Positions 6,880 through 11,507 of a stretch of DNA of 14,342 nt are shown piece by piece. A model generated the notes under the pieces. That model worked only from the letters and a program-made list of their open reading frames with translations, was not told the DNA's origin and did no database searches. The stretch is from Chloroflexota bacterium. GTDB taxonomy: Bacteria; Chloroflexota; Anaerolineae; UBA1429. Made by a program: the position numbers and the translations under genes. The stretch covers positions 1 through 14,342 of the forward strand of contig JACIWY010000039.1 in the NCBI GenBank assembly GCA_014360745.1, in the 5' to 3' direction. Each line of letters begins with the position of its first letter. The stretch's first letter is position 1.

Positions 6880-7411
6880 ACTTTCAGAACCTGCTTCCCA
6901 AAGTGAGCCCGAAACAACCCGGACGACGGAGCCGATTATCCGTCCGGCCGTCGTCCGCGATGTGCCTGCCATGGCCGAGATCATCAACGCCTTTGCGGCC
7001 ACGGGCCAGATGTTGCCTCGCTCACAACACAGTTTGTATCAAAACATTCGCGATTTCATGGTGGCCGTCCATGAGGGCAAAGTTGTGGCCTGTGGAGCGT
7101 TGCACGTGGTTTGGGGCGACATCGGCGAGATTCGCTCGTTGGCGGTAAGCTCGGAATGGGGGCGACGTGGCGTCGGTAGCCGCTTGGTAAGCGCCTTGCT
7201 CGAAGAAGCACGGCGTCTGGGCTTGCCGCGGGTATTTGCCCTGACCTATCAGCAAGCTTTTTTTCAAAAGCTGGGCTTTCAGGTTGTGCCCCGCGATTCC
7301 TTGCCCCATAAGATCTGGGGAGATTGCCTAGATTGCCCCAAGTTTCCGAATTGCGATGAAATCGCCATGATTGTGGAGCTTACCCCGTTTGGACAAGGAG
7401 GAAGATCATGA
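6851..7411 (+). CDS. argA: Short-form N-acetylglutamate synthase (GNAT family)
   Basis: This enzyme probably acetylates glutamate with acetyl-CoA, the first step of the pathway. The 186-residue product has a single GNAT domain from about residue 29. The acetyl-CoA pyrophosphate loop is WGRRGVGSRL (103-112), followed by ALTYQQAFFQKLGF (130-143). It ends with GDCLDCPKFPNCDE (157-170), which resembles the C-terminus of short NAGS proteins such as mycobacterial ArgA (Rv2747). It lacks the kinase-like domain of classical E. coli ArgA. The ATG at 6851 overlaps argD by 29 bases; a GTG at 6866 is an alternative, and both precede the conserved domain. Residues 10-28 are polar, acidic and probably disordered. 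The stop overlaps the argG start (ATGA). Substrate assignment rests on family resemblance plus operon position. Confidence 0.85.
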   Translation: MRPFPVFKTELSEPASQSEPETTRTTEPIIRPAVVRDVPAMAEIINAFAATGQMLPRSQHSLYQNIRDFMVAVHEGKVVACGALHVVWGDIGEIRSLAVSSEWGRRGVGSRLVSALLEEARRLGLPRVFALTYQQAFFQKLGFQVVPRDSLPHKIWGDCLDCPKFPNCDEIAMIVELTPFGQGGRS

Positions 7412-8613
7412 GCAAGGGGAATGTCAAAAAGTGCGTATTGGCCTATTCCGGGGGGTTGGATACCTCGGTGATCGTGCCCTGGCTCAAGGAGAACTATGGC
7501 TGCGAAGTGATTTGTATGACGGCCAATCTGGGTCAAGGGGAGGAATTGGAGGGGCTGGAGGCCAAGGCCCTGGCCAGCGGCGCCAGCAAAATCTATATCG
7601 AAGACCTGCGCGAGGAGTTTGTGCGCGATTTCATCTTCCCCACGCTCAAGGCGGGGGCGGTCTATGAGCGACAGTACCTGTTGGGCACCTCTTTCGCCCG
7701 ACCGGTCATCGCCAAGCGCATGGTGGACATCGCCCATCTTGAGGGGGCCGATGCCGTAGCCCATGGGTGTACGGGCAAGGGCAACGATCAGGTGCGTTTT
7801 GAGCTGACCTTCAAAGCATTGGATCCGCGACTCAAGGTGATCGCTCCCTGGCGAGAGTGGGAGATCCGCTCTCGTGAGGATGCCTTGGAATATGCCGCGG
7901 CGCACAATATCCCCGTCACACAGAGCAAACGCTCTATCTATAGCCGCGACCGCAACCTCTGGCATATCAGCCACGAGGGCGGCGACTTGGAGGACCCTTG
8001 GCAGGAGCCGAGGGAGGAGATGTACGTCCTCACCGTATCGCCGGAAAAAGCGCCGGATAAGCCGGAATATGTAGAGGTTTCCTTCGAGCACGGTTTGCCT
8101 GTGGCGGTGAACGACAAGGCTTTGGGGCCGGTAGAGCTGGTGATGGCGCTTAACGAGGTCGGCGCACGCCATGGCGTCGGCCGGGTGGATATGGTCGAGA
8201 ACCGCCTGGTGGGCATCAAATCGCGTGGCGTGTATGAGACTCCTGGCGGCACCATTTTGCATGTGGCTCAACAGGCGCTGGAGACGTTGGTGCTCGATGG
8301 GGAAACGATGCACTATAAGGATCAGATCGCGCTCAAATATGCCGAGTTGGTCTATTACGGGCGCTGGTTCACCCCATTGCGCGAAGCGTTGGACGCCCTG
8401 GTGAACGTCTTGGAAGAGCCGGTAACCGGCACGGTGCGGGTCAAGCTTTATAAAGGCAACTGCACCGTCGTAGGGCGCAAGTCGCCCAATAGCCTCTATC
8501 GCCAAGACTATGCCACGTTCGGCGAGGACACCGTCTATGACCAGTCCGACGCGGAGGGTTTCATCAACCTTTATGGGTTGTCGATGAAGGTGCGCGCTCT
8601 GCTCAAAGACTAG
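7408..8613 (+). CDS. argG: Argininosuccinate synthase
   Basis: ArgG condenses citrulline and aspartate with ATP to give argininosuccinate, the penultimate step. The 401-residue protein has the N-type ATP-pyrophosphatase loop YSGGLDTS at residues 13-20. GCTGKGNDQVRFE (120-132) is the conserved citrulline/aspartate-binding region, and RDRNLWHISHEGG lies in the middle of the protein. The length matches the approximately 400-residue family. The start is well supported by AAGGAGG (7395-7401) 6 bases before the ATG and by the ATGA overlap with the acetyltransferase. The gene is followed after 18 bases by a terminator-like hairpin. No truncation or missing active-site motif was seen. Confidence 0.96.
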   Translation: MSKGNVKKCVLAYSGGLDTSVIVPWLKENYGCEVICMTANLGQGEELEGLEAKALASGASKIYIEDLREEFVRDFIFPTLKAGAVYERQYLLGTSFARPVIAKRMVDIAHLEGADAVAHGCTGKGNDQVRFELTFKALDPRLKVIAPWREWEIRSREDALEYAAAHNIPVTQSKRSIYSRDRNLWHISHEGGDLEDPWQEPREEMYVLTVSPEKAPDKPEYVEVSFEHGLPVAVNDKALGPVELVMALNEVGARHGVGRVDMVENRLVGIKSRGVYETPGGTILHVAQQALETLVLDGETMHYKDQIALKYAELVYYGRWFTPLREALDALVNVLEEPVTGTVRVKLYKGNCTVVGRKSPNSLYRQDYATFGEDTVYDQSDAEGFINLYGLSMKVRALLKD

Positions 8614-8631
8614 GAGCAACTCGATCCACAG

Positions 8632-8660
8632 GAGGGGTCCCCATCGGACCTCTCTTTTTT
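8632..8660 (+). terminator. Intrinsic terminator-like hairpin between argG and argH
   Basis: GAGGGGTCC (8632-8640) pairs with GGACCTCTC (8646-8654) over 9 bp with one G-U pair and a 5-base loop, followed by six T (8655-8660). It sits 18 bases after the argG stop and 23 bases before argH. It resembles an internal partial terminator that would lower argH expression, or a regulated one. No convincing promoter for argH was seen between it and the start codon. Confidence 0.65.
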
Positions 8661-8683
8661 GATCATGCCGAGGGGGGCTTATG

Positions 8684-10072
8684 ATGGGTGTGCTATGGGG
8701 TGGCCGGTATACTGCCAAGGGGGCGTCGGCGGTTACCGATGAGCTGATGTGGGCCTTTAATGCCTCGCTCTCTTTTGATCGGCGTTTGGCTCGGGCCGAT
8801 GTCCGTGGCAGCATGGCCTGGGCCAGGGCCTTGCAACGGGCCGGCGTGCTGAGCGAGGAGGAGCGAGATGCGCTCCTCACGGGGCTGCGGCGGATCGACG
8901 ACGAATTCGCGGCGGGGACGTTTTCGTTCGTCGTCGGGGATGAAGATATCCATACGGCGGTGGAGCGGCGGTTGGGCGAATTGGTGGGACCGGTGGCCGG
9001 CAAGCTGCACACCGGGCGCAGCCGCAACGATCAGGTGGCCACCGATGTGCGCCTTTACCTCATGGAAGAGCTGGCCGGCCTGCGTGGGGCGTTGCGCGGG
9101 CTGCAGGGCGTTCTTGTCTCCAAAGCCGAGGCGCATCTGGATGTGCTTATGCCGGGCTATACCCACTTGCAACCCGCACAGCCGGTGCGCTTCAGCCATT
9201 GGTTGCTTTCCTTCTTTTGGATGTTGCAGCGCGATGTGCAACGCCTGGACGACTTGTTGGAACGCGTTGCCCTATGCCCATTGGGCTCGGCGGCGTTGGC
9301 CGGCAGCGCCTACGACATTGATCGAGAGGCTTTGGCGGTAGAACTGGGCTTTCGCGGCGTCTGCGAAAACAGCATGGACGCCGTCAGCGATCGCGACATG
9401 ATCGTAGAGACGCTGAGCTGGGGCGCCTTGGTGGGGTTGCATTTGAGCCGCTTAGCCGAGGATCTGATTATCTGGTCCAGCGCCGAGTTTGGCTTTCTGC
9501 GGCTGGCCGATCGCTATACCACCGGATCGAGCATCATGCCGCAAAAGCGCAACCCCGACAGCATGGAGCTAACCCGCGGCAAGGCCGGGAGGCTCGTGGG
9601 CAACCTCACCCGCCTGTTAGTGCTGCTCAAGGGCATTCCCTCGACGTACGATAAGGACTTGCAGGAGGACAAGGAGCCCCTTTTCGACACGTTGGACACC
9701 CTGGCCATGCTGTTGCCCATTGCGGCAGGGGTGGTGGACACACTAGAGGTAAAAGCCGAGGCGATGGCTGCCGCTCTGGACGATGCCCTATTGGCCACCG
9801 ATTTGGCCGACTATTTGGTGCGCAAAGGGGTGCCCTTTCGCCAGGCCCATGAGATCGTCGGCAAAGCGGTATTACTGAGCGAAGAACGGGGCGTCGGGTT
9901 GCGCGAGCTGCCGCTGGAGGAATATCGCCGCCTTTCCCCCACCTTTGAGCAGGATCTCTTTCGTGCCTTGGATTTCGAGGCTTCTGTCGAAGCGCGCCGG
10001 GTGCGCGGGGGCACCGCGCGAGGCGCGGTGGAGGAACAGCTAAAGCGGGCGCGTGCCCTCCTGAGCGCTTGA
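8684..10072 (+). CDS. argH: Argininosuccinate lyase
   Basis: ArgH cleaves argininosuccinate to arginine and fumarate, the last step. The 462-residue protein belongs to the fumarase/aspartase superfamily. It begins with VLWGGRY (3-9), as expected for ArgH. TGRSRNDQV (110-118) and GYTHLQPAQP (158-167, His161) are the first two signature regions. The superfamily signature GSSIMPQKRNP is at 281-291, with Ser283 in the catalytic loop. Two adjacent ATG codons are possible: AGGGGGG (8671-8677) is 6 bases from the ATG at 8684 and only 3 bases from that at 8681, so 8684 is preferred; the difference is one residue. It is the last gene of the operon. A terminator-like hairpin separates it from argG. Confidence 0.96.
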   Translation: MGVLWGGRYTAKGASAVTDELMWAFNASLSFDRRLARADVRGSMAWARALQRAGVLSEEERDALLTGLRRIDDEFAAGTFSFVVGDEDIHTAVERRLGELVGPVAGKLHTGRSRNDQVATDVRLYLMEELAGLRGALRGLQGVLVSKAEAHLDVLMPGYTHLQPAQPVRFSHWLLSFFWMLQRDVQRLDDLLERVALCPLGSAALAGSAYDIDREALAVELGFRGVCENSMDAVSDRDMIVETLSWGALVGLHLSRLAEDLIIWSSAEFGFLRLADRYTTGSSIMPQKRNPDSMELTRGKAGRLVGNLTRLLVLLKGIPSTYDKDLQEDKEPLFDTLDTLAMLLPIAAGVVDTLEVKAEAMAAALDDALLATDLADYLVRKGVPFRQAHEIVGKAVLLSEERGVGLRELPLEEYRRLSPTFEQDLFRALDFEASVEARRVRGGTARGAVEEQLKRARALLSA

Positions 10073-10092
10073 TGGCGAGATGTCTACGGTCG

Positions 10093-10134
10093 GGTGCCGG
10101 GCACGGCCTGCAGAGGGACCAAGTGCCCGGCACC
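10093..10134. repeat. 12-bp perfect inverted repeat (REP-like palindrome) between convergent genes
   Basis: GGTGCCGGGCAC (10093-10104) and GTGCCCGGCACC (10123-10134) are perfect reverse complements with an 18-base loop. Each arm is itself almost palindromic. It lies in the 70-base gap between the converging ends of argH and the enolase-superfamily gene. There is no T-run on either side, so it is not a standard intrinsic terminator. It could act as a bidirectional transcript end or mRNA stabiliser, or be a copy of a dispersed REP-type repeat; copy number cannot be judged from one window. Confidence 0.6.
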
Positions 10135-10142
10135 TCATGTCG

Positions 10143-11315
10143 TCATGCAACGGAGTAGCGCACCAGAACCTCTTCGTCGATCTCGATGCCCAGGCCGGGC
10201 CCTTTGGGCACGGGCACCCGGCCTTCGGCCAACTGGATCGGCCGGCGAAGCAGTTCGTCGCGCAAAGCGTTGGGGTTACGATCGAACTCGATCACCGGCT
10301 CGTTTTCCAGCGCGACCGGGTGGGCCGTGTAAGGGAAGGGGGGCGTGGCCGCAAGGACGTGAAGCGCGGCGGCCAAGGCCACGCCGGAGCCCCATACGTG
10401 AGGGATCACTGGGATGTTGAAACTCGAGGCCAGAGCGTAGATTTTTTGCCATTCAGAAAAGCCACCCGCGGCGGCGATGTCGGGTTGGGCGATGTCCACG
10501 CATTCGCTCAGGAAAAGGTCTCGAAAGCCGTAACGTGTAAATTCGCACTCGCCACCGGCGATGGCCAGACTGAGGCTCTCGCGCACCTGACGATAGCCTC
10601 GGCGATCCTCCGGCGGCACCGGTTCTTCGAACCAAAGCACCCCCAGTTCCTCCAGGCCATGCCCGATGCGTACTGCCGTCGCCGGGTGATAGGCGTGGTT
10701 GGCATCCACCAGCAGGCCGACATCGGGCCCAATAGCCTGGCGCACGGCGGCGACGCGGCGCAGATCTTGGGCGATGGGCAGCAGCCCCACCTTCATCTTG
10801 AGCAGGTCGAACCCTGCCTCGACGTAGGAGCGGGCCTCGGCGGCCAGGGCGGGCAGGGCCGTCTCAACATCGAGCACATCCTCTCCCCGATAATAACATC
10901 CTGTGGCGTAGGCGTGGATCGAATCGCGAAAGGCCCCGCCAAGCAGTTCGTGCACAGGCACGCCCAGATGTTGTCCGTGGATGTCCCACAGAGCGATGTC
11001 GATGGCGCTGATAGCCTCGATATAAGTGCCCTTTTGGCCGAAATCGCGGGTGTCGGCGTAGAGCAACTCCCAGAGGCACCCATGTTGACGAGGGTCCTTG
11101 CCCAAGATCTTGGGCGCCAGGACGGCCTCAATAGCCATGGCAACCGGCTCGGGAGGCCCCCACTGGCCCCCCTCTCCCCAACCGATGAGCCCGGTATCGG
11201 TCTCGATGCGCACCAGCAGGCTGTTGCGCTCCGGAAAAGCGCTCTGCGAGGAGAAAAAGCGCTCTCGGCCCAGGGGCATGCGCAGGATGAAGGGAGTGAC
11301 GGTGGTGATTTTCAT
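10143..11315 (-). CDS. Mandelate racemase-subgroup enolase superfamily enzyme (possible sugar-acid dehydratase or lactone cycloisomerase)
   Basis: A complete 390-residue protein with the N-terminal capping domain and the (beta/alpha)7beta barrel of the enolase superfamily. The candidate catalytic residues are Lys173 and Lys175 in LLKMKVG, metal ligands Asp204 (VDANHAY), Glu230 (WFEEP) and Glu256 (AGGE), and the His-Asp dyad Asp279 (QPDIAAAGG) with His306 (IPHVWGSG). Their spacing equals that of K164, K166, D195, E221, E247, D270 and H297 of mandelate racemase as recalled. The enzyme should use Mg2+ to abstract a proton alpha to a carboxylate. Overall appearance recalls D-galactarolactone cycloisomerase or acid-sugar dehydratases, but the substrate is not determined. 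AAGGAG lies 5 bases before the ATG. No transporter or sugar-catabolism genes are in the window, so context gives no substrate clue. Confidence 0.85.
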   Translation of the reverse strand: MKITTVTPFILRMPLGRERFFSSQSAFPERNSLLVRIETDTGLIGWGEGGQWGPPEPVAMAIEAVLAPKILGKDPRQHGCLWELLYADTRDFGQKGTYIEAISAIDIALWDIHGQHLGVPVHELLGGAFRDSIHAYATGCYYRGEDVLDVETALPALAAEARSYVEAGFDLLKMKVGLLPIAQDLRRVAAVRQAIGPDVGLLVDANHAYHPATAVRIGHGLEELGVLWFEEPVPPEDRRGYRQVRESLSLAIAGGECEFTRYGFRDLFLSECVDIAQPDIAAAGGFSEWQKIYALASSFNIPVIPHVWGSGVALAAALHVLAATPPFPYTAHPVALENEPVIEFDRNPNALRDELLRRPIQLAEGRVPVPKGPGLGIEIDEEVLVRYSVA

Positions 11316-11372
11316 AGTAACTCCTTACCTGGTGGGAGATAATCGATGTACGCACAAAAAGGCCCAGGGGTC

Positions 11373-11402
11373 TTGACATGTTGTGTCATATTGGTCTATA
11401 CT
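11373..11402 (+). promoter_or_regulatory. Sigma70-type promoter of the lipoprotein gene, with overlapping palindrome
   Basis: A perfect -35 TTGACA (11373-11378), an 18-base spacer and TATACT (11397-11402, 5/6 match to the -10) predict a start near 11409 and a leader of about 100 bases. An inverted repeat, TGACA-N5-TGTCA (11374-11388), overlaps the -35 and could be an operator in this divergent region. No second matching copy was found near it. The promoter call is reasonable; the operator call is weak. Confidence 0.6.
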
Positions 11403-11507
11403 ATATTTATGGGAATGGATTTCATAATACGGATATTTTTTGCTGTATTGTATGCCAAGATTCCACAGGTAGCAAATATCAAAAAGGGATTATACAAATT
11501 CTGCTCC
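11403..11507 (+). other. AT-rich 5' leader of the lipoprotein gene
   Basis: This roughly 100-base stretch is markedly richer in A and T than the coding DNA on either side. It holds no clear hairpin-plus-T-run and no recognised riboswitch. An in-frame ATG at 11409, at the predicted transcription start, would extend the lipoprotein by 33 residues. The lipoprotein signal peptide argues for the start at 11508. Confidence 0.35.

Noticed and set aside
7279..9027. Minus-strand 582-codon open frame
   Set aside because: It lies antisense across argG, the intergenic terminator and part of argH. It has no recognisable domain and no ribosome-binding site.
3836..10072. LysW-dependent arginine/lysine pathway (LysX/Y/Z/J)
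   Set aside because: No small LysW-type gene and no LysX/ArgX ligase is present. A GNAT-type acetylglutamate synthase lies in the operon, which points to the N-acetyl route.
10093..10134. Bidirectional intrinsic terminator
   Set aside because: The stem is strong but neither side has a T-run, so only a repeat or structured element is claimed.
10080..11342. Plus-strand 420-codon open frame
   Set aside because: It lies antisense to the enolase-superfamily gene, which has all expected active-site residues, and it runs through the inverted repeat.
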